64,000 nucleotides of DNA, from positions 1-64,000 of the forward strand of contig PUFA01000684.1 of the NCBI GenBank assembly GCA_003508835.1, written 5' to 3'. Position numbers and translations under genes: made by a program. Position 1 is the first letter of the stretch, and each line of letters starts with the position of its first letter. This document shows positions 32,471 to 44,518 of this stretch, one piece after another. Under the pieces are notes generated by a model, which was given only the letters and a program-made list of their open reading frames with translations, made no database searches and had not been told where the DNA came from. Source of the stretch: Eonycteris spelaea (lineage: Eukaryota > Chordata > Mammalia > Chiroptera > Pteropodidae).

Positions 32471-32707
32471 GAAGAAATAACTGATAACAGGGTGATGGCC
32501 TGAGGCTGAATCAGGAGTTGGCTGTAGTTTGTAATTACTAACCTGATAGTAACTAATAATAAATTACAAAGCCAGCTTTGTGAGAGAGAATAAAAGCCAT
32601 GAAAACAGGGGTGGGGATGCTAGCATTGCCATTCATCCCTCTCCCTTATCCATGTTAGTTAATGCATTTCCAGACTCTGACTCTTCTTCCTAACCGTCTC
32701 CACAACA
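32302..32707 (+). repeat. 3' LTR of the class II provirus (406 bp)
   Basis: Begins 'tgttgtgagagacgcc', ends 'gtctccacaaca'. It holds an 'aataaaag' element at 32,589-32,596 that could serve as TATA-like box and/or poly(A) signal. It is followed by the target duplication and the resumed L1. The TM frame ends inside it at 32,470. Confidence 0.95.
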
Positions 32708-35700
32708 AGTGTGAATAATGCTGCTATGAACATCGTTGTGCAAATATCTTTTTGGATATAGGTTTTCAAGTCTTTGGGGGTAAATACACAGTAGAGGGAT
32801 TGCTAGATCATATGGAACAATAAATTCTTAGTTTTCTGAGAGAACCTCCATATTGTTTTCCATAATGACTGTCCCAATTTGCAGTCCCACCAGCACTGTA
32901 TGAGGGTTGCTTTTTCTCCATATCCTCTCTAACATTTGTTATTAATGGTCCTGTTGCTTATAGCTATTCTAACAGGTATGAGATGATATCTTATTTTTGG
33001 TTTTGACTTGCATTTTCCTAATAGTTAGCGATGTTGAACATCTTTTCATATATTTGTTGGCCATTTGTATATCTCTCGGGAGAAGTGTCTATTCAGGTCC
33101 ACTGCTCATTTTTTGATTGGATCATTTGTTGTTGTTGTTGTTGTTGTTGTTGTTATTGAGTTGTATGAGTTCTTTGTGTATTTTTGGATATTAAGGCTTA
33201 ATCGAAGGTGTTGCTTGCAAATATGTTTCCCATTCGGATGGTTGTCTGTTTACCTTGATGATTTCTTTGCTGAGCAGAGAAGCTTTTAAGTTTGATGTAG
33301 TCCCATTCATTTATTTTTGCTTTAGTTCCTTTGCTTTTGAGGTCAAATTTATAAAATCCTCTTTAAGTCCAAGGTCATTGAGTTTAGTTCCTGTTTTTTC
33401 TATGCATTTTATTTTTTTAAGACTTATATTCAGGTCCTTAATCTATTCTGAATTACTTTTGATGTGTGGTGATAGACAACAGTCTAGTTTCATTCTTTTA
33501 CAGGGGGCTTTCCAGTTTTTCCGCACCTTTTATTGAAGAGGCTTTCTTTTCTCACTGTAAGTTTTTGGCTTTTTTTGTCAAAAATTATTTACCCATATAA
33601 ATATGAGATTACTTCTGGACTCTCAATTCTGTTTCACTGATTCATGTGTGTGTTTTGCTGCAAATACCATGCCGTTTAGATTACTGTGGCTTTGTAGTAT
33701 AATTTGAAGTCAGGCAGAGTGATGCCTCCAGCCTTGCTCTTTTTGCCATGATTACTTTGGCAGTTGGGGTCTGTTGTGCCTCCATACAAATCCAATGACT
33801 TTTTTTTTCTATTTCTTTAAAAAACGCTGATGGAATTTGATGAGGATTGTATTAAATCTGTATAATGCTTTAGGTAATATGGTCATTTTAACTATGTTGA
33901 TTCTTCCAATCCAAAAACACGAAATATCTTTCCAATTCTTTGTCTTCTTTGATTTTTTTTTTAAATAGGGTCTTATAGTTTTCATTATATAGGTCCTTCA
34001 CATGTTTCATTAAATTTGCTCCTAGGTATTTTATTCTTTTTGTTGCGTTGCAAAAGGAATTAATTCTCCACTTCTTTGCTGACACTTCATTATTAAAGTA
34101 TAGAAATGCTATGGATTTTTGAATGTTGATTTTCCATCCAAAGACTACTATATTTGCTTATTGTTTCCAGTAGTATCCTTGTGGATCTTTCAGGGTTTTC
34201 TATAGTGAATCATGTCATCCACAAATAATGAGTTTAATTTTTTTAATTTACTATTTGTGTGCTTTTAATATTTTTTTCTTGTATGATTGCACTCGGTAAG
34301 AGCTCCAATGTTATATTAAATAACAATGGTGATAGTGGACAGCCTTGTCTTGTTCCTGATCTTAGAGGGAAGGTTTTTAGTTTTTCACAATTAAGTGTGA
34401 TGTTGATGAGGGTTTTTCATATATGGCCTTTATTATGTTAAGGTATTTTCCTTCTATACTGATTTGTTAAGTGTTTTGATCATAAACCAGTGCTGTATTT
34501 GGTCGAAGGCTTTTTTCTGCATCTTTTTGATATGATGATATGATTCTTATTTTTGCATTCGTTTATGTAGTATATCACCTTAATCAATTTGCATATGTTA
34601 AACCATCCCTGTGCCGCTGGGAAGCCTACTTGATCATGGCGTATAATCTTTTTAATATTTTGCTGTTTCAGTTCGCTAATTTATTTAAGATATTTTTGCA
34701 TCTGTGTTCTTCATAGTAGAGTATTTGGTCTGTAGACGTGGTTTTTTTGTGTTATCTTTACAAAGTTTTGGTATCAGAGTAATATTGGCCTCTTAAAGTG
34801 ATCTGGGAAGTATTGCCTTCTCTTCAAATTTTTGGAAGATTTTGAGAATAGGTATTAAATCTTTTTTGAGCGTTTGGTAGAGTACATCGGTGAACCCATC
34901 TGGTCTATGACTGCTACTTTTTGGTAGGTTGTTGATGATTGTTTCAATTTCTATACTGCCAATTGGTCCATTTAGATTCCCCAGTTCTCCTTGCAGTCTA
35001 GGAAGGTTGTATTTTTATAAGTACTGGCACATTTCCTCAAGATTATTACATTTTGTGTTATATACTTTTTCATATTAATCTTCTATGATCCTTTTTTTTC
35101 TGTGATGTCAGTCATAATTTCCCCTATTTCATCCTTAATTTTGGTAATTTTTGTCCTTTCTCTTTTTCTTTAGTGAGTCTATCCAGGGTTTTGTCAATTT
35201 TATTAACTTTCTCAAAGAACCAGATCTTTATTGCATTTATTTTTCTATTTTTCTTTTCAATTTCATTTATTTCTGCTCTAATTTTGATTATTTCTTTCTT
35301 TCTGTTGAATTTAGGCTTCACTCTTTCTTCCTTTCCAATTTTTTTAATATGAAGCTTTAGGTTGTTTATTTGGGCTCATTCTGTTTTTTTGGAGGTAGGC
35401 CTGTACTTATATGAACTTTCTTCTTATGATCATTTTGCCAGGTCTCAAAAGTTTTGATATGTTGTACAATTATTATCATTCATTTCTATGTATCTCTTGA
35501 TCTCACTTTTTATTTCTTCCCTGACCAAGTTATTCTTCAGTTGCATGTTGTTTAATCTCCATGTATTTGTGGTTCTTCCTGCTTTCCTTTTGCAGTTGAT
35601 CTCTAGTTTCAAAAAAATTAAGATCAGAAAATGTGATTGGTATGATTTTAACCCTCTTATATTTGTTGAGGCTATCTATGTATCCCAGTCTGTGGTCCAG

Positions 35701-36543
35701 TATGAGAATGTTCCATATGCACAAGAGAAGAATATATAAGCTGCTGTATGGGAGGAAAGGCTCTGTAAATATCAATTATGTCCAGTCCAGTTGGTCTGAT
35801 GTGTCATTTAAGGATGTTATTTCCTTATTGATTTTTCTTTTTGGATGACCTGTCCATATCCGACAGTGGGGTATTTAGGTCCCCTACTACCATAGAGTTT
35901 TGGTCTGTTTCTCCTTTATTTCCATTAATACTTCCTTTACATATTTTAGTGCTCCCTAATTGGGAATAGGTATTAATAAGTGTTATGTCTTCTAGGCCTA
36001 TGATCCTCTTTACCATTATGAAGTGTCTCTCAGTATCTTTCTTTACCTTTTTTATTTTGAAGTCTATTTCATCTCATATTAGTACTGCTACTCCCATTTT
36101 CTCTAAATGCTATTGGCTCAAAATATAATTTTCCACTCTTTCACTTTGAGTCTATATTTGTCTTTAGAGCTGAGATGTGTCTCCTGGAGGCAGAATATGT
36201 TTTCTTTGTTTGTTTGTTTGTTGTTTGTTTGTTTAATTATACATTCTGCAATTCTGTGCCTTTTTATTGGTGAGTTTAGCCATTTACATTTAGGGTGATT
36301 ATTGAAATACGAGGTCTTCTTTTTGTCATTTTATTTATTTATTTATTTAGTTAGTTAGTTAGTTAGTTAGTTAGTTGCTTTCTGGTAGCTCAGCGTTTTC
36401 ATTGCTTCCTTGTCCTCGTATTTCTGTTTTCTTTATTTTGGTTGGATTTTGTTGGTTTTGACTCTGGTTCTTCTTGCTTTATGTTATATACTTCTGTTCT
36501 CAATCTTTTGTGTGTAGTTACCATTATGAGTATGTAAAAGATC

Positions 36544-36575
<32 letters not shown>

Positions 36576-36639
36576 CATCTATTTTATTCTGTGTGTGATT
36601 ATCTTCATTCCCCATTGCGAATTTTGATCTTTGAATCTT

Positions 36640-37100
36640 CCCCTTTTTAGTCATTGTTGTCTCAATTTATTCCTATGTTTGCTCCAGAAGTTTTATTTGG
36701 TTCTTTTTGAGCATTTCAATCTTCTTTCTCTGCTCATCTAGTTTTTTTTTTCTATTCCTGAAATTGTTGATGTGACTCATTTTGAATTCACTGAGTATTT
36801 TTAGATGTACCATCCTGAATTCTCTGTCTTTTAAATTGCATATTTCTATGTCTATAAGCTATTTTTCTAGAGGTTTTTCTCTTTCTTTCTGAGATGCCTT
36901 TTCACCTTGGTTTTTCATGTTCTTTAATGGACTATTTCTCCACCTGAGCATTAATGGAAATGTATTCTCCTTTTTTCCAGAAAGAAGATTTATTATATAA
37001 AGGTCTCTCTTTAGCTTGCTGCAAGGAAGGTGTTTTTCTTTGGTTTCCAGTACGTGGCGCATAAGCTTCTTGGATTTCTGCTTTCTAGAAAGACTTAAAA
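36640..37100 (-). pseudogene. L1 ORF1 N-terminal remnant
   Basis: On the minus strand, 36,859-37,062 and its continuation encode a highly charged coiled-coil-like segment ('KASQKEREKPLEK', then 'LKDREFRMV.LKILSEFK'). This matches the part of L1 ORF1p just before the RNA-recognition domain. A stop splits the two halves. The RNA-recognition and C-terminal domains expected toward lower coordinates are absent; the sequence passes instead into an (AC)n tract and inter-ORF spacer. Confidence 0.65.
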
Positions 37101-37670
37101 ATGCCTTTTTTTCCTGATAGATATTTAATCACGCTCACTACCTCAGTTTCACTCCCTGTCAGTGTTAGCAACCATTTTGGTAGTGTTTGCTCAGATTCCC
37201 CTGGGGCTTGGCAGTGTCCGATCTCAGAGGGTATGGGAGAAGGGTCCTTTGTTTTGCGGATTGGAGCTGGGGCTCATCCTTGAGTTTTCAGCTGTGGCCA
37301 GTAAAAACCCACTGTGTTTTTTCTGCCATCCTGCTTCTCTGCCTTCTGCCCTAATGATTGGGCCTTGCTCCGGCCAGCTGCAGGGAGCTCACAGCTTTCC
37401 CTGCCAGGGCTCTTCAAGGAACTCACCGCTCCTTCTCTCTCCCCCTCCTCCTACAGTTAGCTCCATCAACTGCAAGAAGCAGCTTCTTTATTTCTCCCTG
37501 TCCACAGCCCAACATATGGGGTTCTGACCTATGGTTGCTCTTTTGTGCAGATCTCATGCTCAGATGGACTGGTGTGCGGTCTGTGTGTCTTTTGTTGAGT
37601 TTTAAATGTTAAGCTTATTGTCGTTTCAAGGGAGAGATCTGGGGACTTCTCTGACTGTGCCATGTTTCCA
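37100..37670 (-). promoter_or_regulatory. Antisense L1 5' UTR / internal promoter region
   Basis: GC-richer than its surroundings and located upstream of ORF1 on the minus strand, ending at a 'ctctgactgtgccatgtttc' edge that resembles the L1 5' terminus. The 'gccatgtt' there is close to the complement of the YY1 site found at L1 5' ends. Plus-strand frames of 84-121 codons here are compositional. Promoter activity is inferred from position only. Confidence 0.5.
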
Positions 37671-38255
37671 AGAGCCTGGATATCTTGTCATTTATTTAAT
37701 TCATCAATGTTTTATAGCTTTCCCTGTGCAAGTCTTTTGTCTCTTTGGTAAAATTTATCCCAGATATAGACATTTTTTTGGTCAGCATAAATGGAATTTT
37801 TTTATTTGTTTTCAGATTTTTCATTGTTAGATTATAGATACACAATAATTTTTATGTGTTGATTTTGTATACTGAAACTCTGATGAGATTATTTATGCAT
37901 TCTAACATTTTTTTGCATGGACTATTTAAAGATTTATACATATTAGATCATGTATAATATCTATTTATAATCTGTCCATCAACATATTAAATCACGTTAT
38001 CTCTCAATCAAGATAATTCTACATTTCCAATTGGGATAGCTTTTATTTCTTTTATTTGACAAAGTAATGTAGCTAGGATTTGAGACAACACATTAAGTAG
38101 AAATGGTAAAAACAAGTATCCTTGTCTAGTTACCTGTGCTTCAGTGGAAAGCTTTCATTCTTTCACCACTGAATATGACATTATCTGTATTTTTTCATTA
38201 ATGACCTTTATATATATTAAATATATTTTCTTTCATTCCTAGAGTTTTGGCCAGA
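37671..38255 (-). mobile_element. Old antisense L1 (host copy), part 4
   Basis: Resumes part 3 in ORF2 order: 'catcaatgttttatagcttt', 'gaatttttttatttgttttc', 'acattatctgtatttttca', ending about 38,255. The four parts together span the 3' UTR to the middle of RT of one old L1, opened by three later insertions. Confidence 0.8.
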
Positions 38256-38261
38256 TAGAAA

Positions 38262-38572
38262 GAATTAGTAATATCAAATACAGAAATCTGGAAATTACAC
38301 AGAATGAAGAGAGAGATTCACAAGTGAAAAATAATGAAACAGTCTACAAGAACTATCTGACACCATCAGAAAAAGCAATGCAAAAATAATGGGTATACTA
38401 GAAGGAGAAGAGAGAGAAAAAATGCATATTCAAACAGTTGACAAGAATTTGCCAAACCTCTGAAAAGAACTGGATCTTTGAATCCAAGAAGCAAACAGAA
38501 CACCTAATTATCTTAATCCAATAAAGGCCTTCTCCAGGACACCTTATATTAAAAACTGTCAAAACTAATAAC
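38262..38572 (+). mobile_element. Sense L1, ORF1 part
   Basis: Plus-strand L1 ORF1 sequence: 'actagaaggagaagagagag', 'ccaagaagcaaacagaacac', 'ccttctccaggacacctta'. It breaks off at about 38,572 and continues near 39,985 after a nested L1 3' end. It abuts the antisense old L1 head to head. Confidence 0.8.
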
Positions 38573-38676
38573 GGCCACTTTCACGCCTGTTAGAATGACT
38601 TCATCAATAAGACAACAAGTGTTGGAGCATTGTTGAGAAATAAGAAACTTACACACTGCTGGTGGGGATTTAAATT
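38573..38676 (+). mobile_element. Nested L1 3' end, first part
   Basis: L1 ORF2 C-terminal block ('cctgttagaatgacttcatc', 'acacactgctggtgggg') interrupted after 38,676 by an LTR. It continues at 39,338. It is inserted in the ORF1 of the sense L1. Confidence 0.85.
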
Positions 38677-39337
38677 TGCCGCAGGCCACAGACCTCAAGC
38701 TGTTTGACACAGTCGCAGCTGGACACTGTGCTTGTTGCTTTCCTCTCTACTGTCTATATTGAAAATTAGTGCATTGCTTTTGATTACTATTCCATCCTTG
38801 GGAGTGGAGGGGGGTGTTAGAGGGAAAGGCAACATTTCTGAGAATGGGGCACAAAGAAATATGAGTAATAAGGAATTAATCAAACAACTCGATCAAAGGA
38901 GAAAGCAAGATTTGTTTTCTGAGCGGCCACTGTGTCAGTGCTTATGTGGAAGGCCCCTGTTAGGCCCACAAAAGCCAGGGGGGTAACACAGTGGCTTGAA
39001 AATAATAATTTTTTACTAGAAATTACTGTTTGACTATCGCTATAGGAATATAGGCGTTTGTTTATAGGAACATTATAATCTAAACAAGCTTTCTGCTTCT
39101 GTAACCCCACTTGCACACCCAACTTGTGGGTCGACAGGTAGTGAATAGAAGAAAAATAGACCTTTGTATTTAGACAGAATGAAGAATGGGATTTTGTGCT
39201 AAAAAATCTGTACCTCTACATTTTGGGGTGATAAAAAAATAAAACTGCCTTGCATCAAAGCTTTCTGCTTGTCGTTTTTATTTCGCCGACTCCACGTTTC
39301 CTTCAGCCCTGGAATTGGCTGAAGCGGGCCTCCAGCA
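38677..39337 (+). mobile_element. Solo LTR, 661 bp, exact 6-bp target duplication
   Basis: TG...CA element ('tgccgcaggcca' to 'gcctccagca') flanked by identical 'taaatt' at 38,671-38,676 and 39,338-39,343. The L1 sequence on either side joins seamlessly when the LTR and one duplicate are removed. A poly(A) signal 'aataaa' lies at 39,238-39,243, about 100 bp from the end. The 6-bp duplication favours a class II (ERVK-type) integrase. It is not the same LTR as that of the 26.9-kb provirus. No internal region remains. Confidence 0.9.
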
Positions 39338-39975
39338 TAAATTAATACAGCCACTATTAAAAACAGTATGGAGATTCTTCAAACAATTAAAAATAAAATT
39401 ACCATGTGACCTGGTATAGACAATCCAAAAAATTCGAAATCATCTTTTGTAAAGATTTATGGACCTCAATGTATATTGCAGCATTATTCACAGTGGTCAA
39501 AACTGGGAACAAATAAAGTGCCCTTTGATATATGATTGGATATGATTGGATTATACGTATGTGTCTAATGAAATATTACTTAGCCATAAGAAATGATAAA
39601 ATATTGCCATTTACAACAACATTAATAACTCTTGAGATTAATATGCTGAGAGATATAAGTTAGACAGAAAAGTTGAGAACTGTATGATTTCATTCATATG
39701 TGGGATATAAAACTAAAAGCAATAAACAAACATGACAAACAAATAGAGACTCATGGACACAAACAATATTTTAGTAATTAACAAAAGAAAGAGGAGGAGG
39801 TAGATAAAGATTAAGGGGGTTAAATATATAGTGATGGAAGGAAATTTATATTTAAGTGGTGAACACACAATGAAATACTCATATGACGTATTATTGAATT
39901 GCACACTAGAAACTATGATTTTATTAACCAATTTTACTAACCAATGTCTCCTCAATAAATCTATTTAAAAAATAA
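39338..39975 (+). mobile_element. Nested L1 3' end, second part with 3' UTR
   Basis: Continues 'taatacagccactattaaaa' through ORF2 end to a 3' UTR finishing 'aaccaatgtctcctcaataa', then an A-rich tail (39,955-39,985). The tail is the complement of the antisense 3' UTRs at 22.7 and 26.4 kb, so it belongs to the same young L1 lineage. Confidence 0.88.
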
Positions 39976-42165
39976 TAAAGAAGAACCCATGTGATGTTAA
40001 GTATATTTAAAAATGACAAAAAAGCAAAAGAATTCTCAAGGCAAACAGTAAATAAAATGATGATAACTCATTAAGAAAACTTATCAGGTTATCATTGGTC
40101 ATTTCAGCGGAAACTACAAGCTAGGAAGAAGTGGAACAAAATATTCATAGTATTGAAAAAAAAAATTACCAGCTAAGAATAATACATTAAGCAAAATTCT
40201 CCCTTATATATGAAATAGAAATAGAGACTTTAGTGTAAAGTCATAAAAAAGCTGAGGAAATTTTCCAACACAAGGCATGCATTATAGTAAATAGTGAAGA
40301 AGATCATTCTACTAAAACAAAAGGAAGAAAATACAATAAGTAAGTAAACAAATAAATAACAAATAAATAAATAAATAAAAGTAAAATGATTAGCAAATAG
40401 ATAAAACCAGGAAACTGCAGCCCTTATTAAGAACAGGGTATTAATATATTTTAATATTATTTAATGGTCAAAGGAAAAAATAACACTTAAAAGAAGAAAC
40501 AGTTACTACAACCTAGAAACCAACTCACAGCATAAATAAGAAATAATTTAAGATGATAAAAAATAAAGGGCTGGGGTAAAGATCTGAATTTGCAAGGAAG
40601 AATGTAGATAACATGAAAGCAGAAGATAAAGAACTATTGTATATACATAATACCTTTACATAAACTTAATGGTAACCATATTTTAAAAATCCAGAACTGA
40701 AACACATATAAAACACGAGGTGAAATAGAGAAAAACTACAAGACACCACCAAATTAAAATCACAGACAGAAACTCAAGGACAGAGAAACAATGGAGACAA
40801 GGAACTAGCATTAAACAAGTTAAAATGATTATAGGAAAAACTCATTTTTCGATAATCTTCCTAAATGTAAATAGAATGAACTGTCCAGTAATAAAGCACA
40901 GAGTAGCAGATTGGATCAAAAAATGAACCTAAACATATGCTGCCTTCAAGAAACACATTTCAGATGCAAGACAAATATGGACTCAATGTGAAAGGTGTGA
41001 AAAACGACACTCCAAGTAAATGGCATCCAGAGAAAAGTGGGTGTAGGTGTATTTATATCTCTGATGAAATAAACTTAAAGATAAAAAAAGGTAATGAGAA
41101 ACAAAGATATACATGTCATAATAATAAGGGGGCAATACATTAAGAGGATGTAACACTTATCAATACATATGCTACCAATCATGGAGCATCAAAATATATA
41201 AACCACCTTCTAACAAAACTAAAGTGTGAAACTTGCAAAAATACAACTATAATAGAAGACCTAAATACCCCACTGTCAACTATGGTTTGATCATCTAAAG
41301 AGAAAATCAATAAGAAAATATCAACCTTATGACACATTAGACACGTTGGACATAATCAGTATTTACTAATCCTTTCATGCCAAAAGAGCTGCTTATACAT
41401 TCTTCTCTAGTGAGCATGGAACATTCTAAAGGATAGAGCACATGTCAAGACAAAAAACCAGTGTCAAATACTTATGTAGATTGAAATCATACAAAGTACA
41501 TTCTCTGACTATAATGCTTTGAAACTGGAGATCAACTGGGGGGAAAAAGTGTTAAAAACCACAATATGTGAAGATTAAACAACATGCAACTAAAGAATGA
41601 CTGGGTCATAGAAGAAATAAAAAAAAAAAAGAAATCAAGTGCTAGAAACAAACGAAAATGAAAGGAAAATATATAAAAACTTTTTTTGATATGGCAAAAG
41701 TGGTAATAAGAAGGAAGTTCACAGCATTGCAAGTCTATCTCAAGAAACATGAACAAGCCCAAATAAACAACCTAATATTATATCTTAAAATTGTTTTAAA
41801 TAGCAAATGAAGCCAAAGTCAGCAAAAGGAAGGTAATACTAAAAATCAGAGCAAAATTAAATAAATTAAAACAAGAAAATAGAAAAAATGAATGCAACAA
41901 AAGAGCTGGTTCTTTGAAACGGTTAATAAAATTGACAAACCCCTGACTAGACTCACTAAAGAAGAAAGCTAAAGGACACAAATAAACAAAATCAGGGCTG
42001 AAAGAGGATTAATTACAACAGAAACTACAGAAATATGAAGGATCATACAAGAATATAATAATGAAAAAGTATGATACCAAATTCAATAACCTAGAAGAAA
42101 TGGACTAGTACTTAGAAAGATACAACTTTCCTAGACTGAAACAAGAACTGAAAAATCTAAATAGA

Positions 42166-42354
42166 TTGATCAGCAATATGGAAATTGAAACAATCATCAA
42201 CAACCTACCAAAAAGTAAAAGTCCAGGACCAGATGGCTTCACGAGTGAATTCTACAAACATTCAAAAAAGAATTTAATATCTGTTCTCAAACACTTCCAA
42301 AAAGTTGAGGAGGCAATACTTCTAACTCCTTTTATGAAGTCAACATTAACTTGA
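42166..42354 (+). pseudogene. L1 ORF2 reverse transcriptase N-terminal fragment
   Basis: A 62-codon open piece with the conserved 'INNLPKSKSPGPDGFT.EFYK' segment at the start of L1 RT. It ends at a stop just before the (AC)n expansion at 42,373. Upstream endonuclease and downstream palm are in other frames. No activity is possible from this copy. Confidence 0.85.
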
Positions 42355-42372
42355 TACCAAGCCTGGTAAAGA

Positions 42373-42415
42373 CAACACACACACACACACAACACACACA
42401 CACACACACACACAC
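42373..42415. repeat. (AC)n microsatellite in L1 ORF2
   Basis: Two AC runs separated by a single extra A, splitting the RT coding region. Confidence 0.95.
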
Positions 42416-44092
42416 TGTCTCAGAGACCAGTATCTCTGATGACACAGATGCAAAAAATCCAAAACAAAATATTAGCAAATAGAATACAACAATACATTAA
42501 AAAGAGTATACATTATGAATCAATTTTAGTTCATTCCAGGGGCACAGGAATGATTTAACTTATGCAAATCGAATAATGTGATACTTCACATAAAATAAAG
42601 AATAAAAATCATATGATCATAGAGATAAATGCAGATTAAGTATTGGACAAGATATAGCATCCATATAAAATTAAAACAATAAAATGGAATGGAATGAAAG
42701 TACCTCAACATAATAACACCCATATGACAAACCCTTAGCTAACATCATAATTAAATGGTGAAAAACTAAAATTCCTTCCCTTTAAGATCAGGAACGTGAC
42801 AAAGTTGTCTTCTCTTGCCACACTTATTTAATAATGTTGAAGGTCCTTGCTAGAACAATCAGGCAAGAGAAAGAAATTAAAGACATCCATACTGAGAATA
42901 AAGTAGTCCAATTTTCACATTTTGCAGATGACATGATTCTTTACATAAAAACCCTAAAGACTCCACAAAAAAAAAGCTATTAGAAAAATAAAGAAGTATA
43001 GTAAAGCTGCAGGATACAAATTATTATACAAAAATCCATAGTATTCCTAGACACTAACAATGCATTGTCAGGAAAAAAAAAGAAAAAAATTATTTTGCAA
43101 CTGCAATGAAAAGATTAAAATGTAGAGGAGTAAACCTAGCAAAGTGTGTGAAAGTCCTAAACACTGAAAATTATGACATTATTCAAAAAGAATTGAAGGA
43201 GACAAAGAAGTAAATTAAAAATGTTTGTATTCATAAATTGGAAGAATCAACATAGTTAGAATTGCCATATTATCTAAAGTAATATACAGATTTATTGTAA
43301 TCCTCATTACAATCTCAACTGCATTTTTTAAAGAAAGAACAAAAAAATCAATCAGATTCTTATGGAAACACAAAAGACCCCAGATAACCAAAGCAATCCT
43401 AAAGAAAAAAATAAATGGCTAATGTTATCACTCTGTCTGACTTCAAATTACATTACAAAGCAACAATAATCAAAATGGCATGGTATTGACAGAAAAACAG
43501 ACACACACTAACTGAACAGAATTGAGAGTCCAGATAAACCTTTTCTATATATGGGCAAATCATTTTTGACAAAGGAGCCAAAAACGTACAATGGAGAAGG
43601 AAAGTATTTTCAATAAATTGTGCTGGTAAAATTGTAAAAACAGCTATCTGCCACCATATACCAAATTAACTGAAAAAAGAATGAAAGACCTAAGTATAAG
43701 ACTTGAAACAATAAATTACACAGAAGAAACATAGATACTAAACCCATGGACCTTGAATTTAGAGAGAATTTAATGGATTGGTCCCCAAAGGCAAGGTATA
43801 TGAAAGCAAATTAAGTGAATGGGACTATATCAAACTAAAAAGATCTGTGCAAAAAAAAAAAAATCAACAACAAAAAGAGACAACAATCTGAACAAGAGAG
43901 AAGATATTTGCAAAAACCTACCAATAAGAGCCTAATATCCAACATACACAAAGAACTTATACAACTGAACAATAAATAAAAAACAATCTAACTTTAAAAT
44001 GGGCAGACAACCTGAACACATACAAAAGGCCAACAGACATATGAAAAGATGTTCAACGTCACTAGCTATTTGGAAAGGCAAATCAAATCTTA

Positions 44093-44518
44093 ATGAGATG
44101 GCACCTCACACCTGTTAGAATAGCTATCATCAGCAGAACAAGTAATAACAATTGTTGGAGAGTTTGTGGGGAAAAAGAAACCTGTATACACTGCTGGCAG
44201 GATTGTAAACTGGTACAGCCATTATGGAAAACAACATGGAGGTTCCTCAGAAAACTAAGAATAGAATTATCATATGACCCAGCAATCTCTCTTCTAGGTA
44301 TTTACTCAAAAACCTTGAAAACAATTATCCATAAAGATATATGCACTCCGACGTTCATAGCAACATTAGTCACAATGGCCAAGACATGGAAACAACCAAT
44401 ATGTCCTTTAATAGCTGATTGGATAAAGATGTGGTGCATATGTACAATGGGATATTATTCAGCCATGGGAAAATATGAATACTTCCATTTGCGACAACAT
44501 GGAAAGATCTTGAGATAA
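44093..44518 (+). pseudogene. L1 ORF2 C-terminal domain fragment
   Basis: A 141-codon open stretch, the longest ORF2 piece of the sense L1. It contains the conserved C-terminal 'MRWHLTPVR' start, the Cys/Trp-rich segment ('[20 protein letters not shown]', matching the cysteine-rich motif region), 'LSYDPAISLLGIY' and 'TMGYYSAMGKYE'. It ends with the last L1 sequence of the element; the normal ORF2 stop and 3' UTR are absent. Confidence 0.88.

Larger units (their letters stand above)
26947..32707 (+). mobile_element. Class II (betaretrovirus-like, ERVK-type) provirus
   Basis: A 5.76-kb provirus with two similar LTRs, a lysine-tRNA-like primer site, leader with splice donor, gag, dUTPase-protease, reverse transcriptase, env and a polypurine tract. 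It lies plus-strand within an antisense L1. A 5-bp target duplication is visible: 'actgt' (26,942-26,946) and 'agtgt' (32,708-32,712), one mismatch. The dUTPase next to protease, Lys-type PBS and TM type place it in class II. RNase H, integrase and most of surface envelope are missing, and most frames are broken. It cannot be autonomous. Confidence 0.95.
32708..37670 (-). mobile_element. Near-full-length antisense L1, 5' piece (after provirus)
   Basis: Continues the same L1 at the very next base after the target duplication ('gaataatgctgctatgaaca'). It then runs through the ORF2 C-terminal domain, RT ('gatcatatgattcttat'-type region at about 34,530), and endonuclease (35.4-36.3 kb). An inter-ORF spacer (36.3-36.64 kb) follows, then part of ORF1 (36.64-37.1 kb) and a GC-richer 5' UTR (37.1-37.67 kb). 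Total L1 length without the provirus is about 5.5 kb. The ORF1 C-terminal half is missing. Simple repeats sit at 33,127-33,155 (TTG)n, 36,329-36,376 (TTTA)n/(GTTA)n and 36,546-36,573 (AC)n. Confidence 0.9.

Noticed and set aside
37101..37612. GC-richer region with overlapping 60-121-codon plus-strand ORFs, possible host exon or CpG island
   Set aside because: The position matches the 5' UTR of the antisense L1 exactly, between its ORF1 remnant and 5' terminus. No splice sites or domain.
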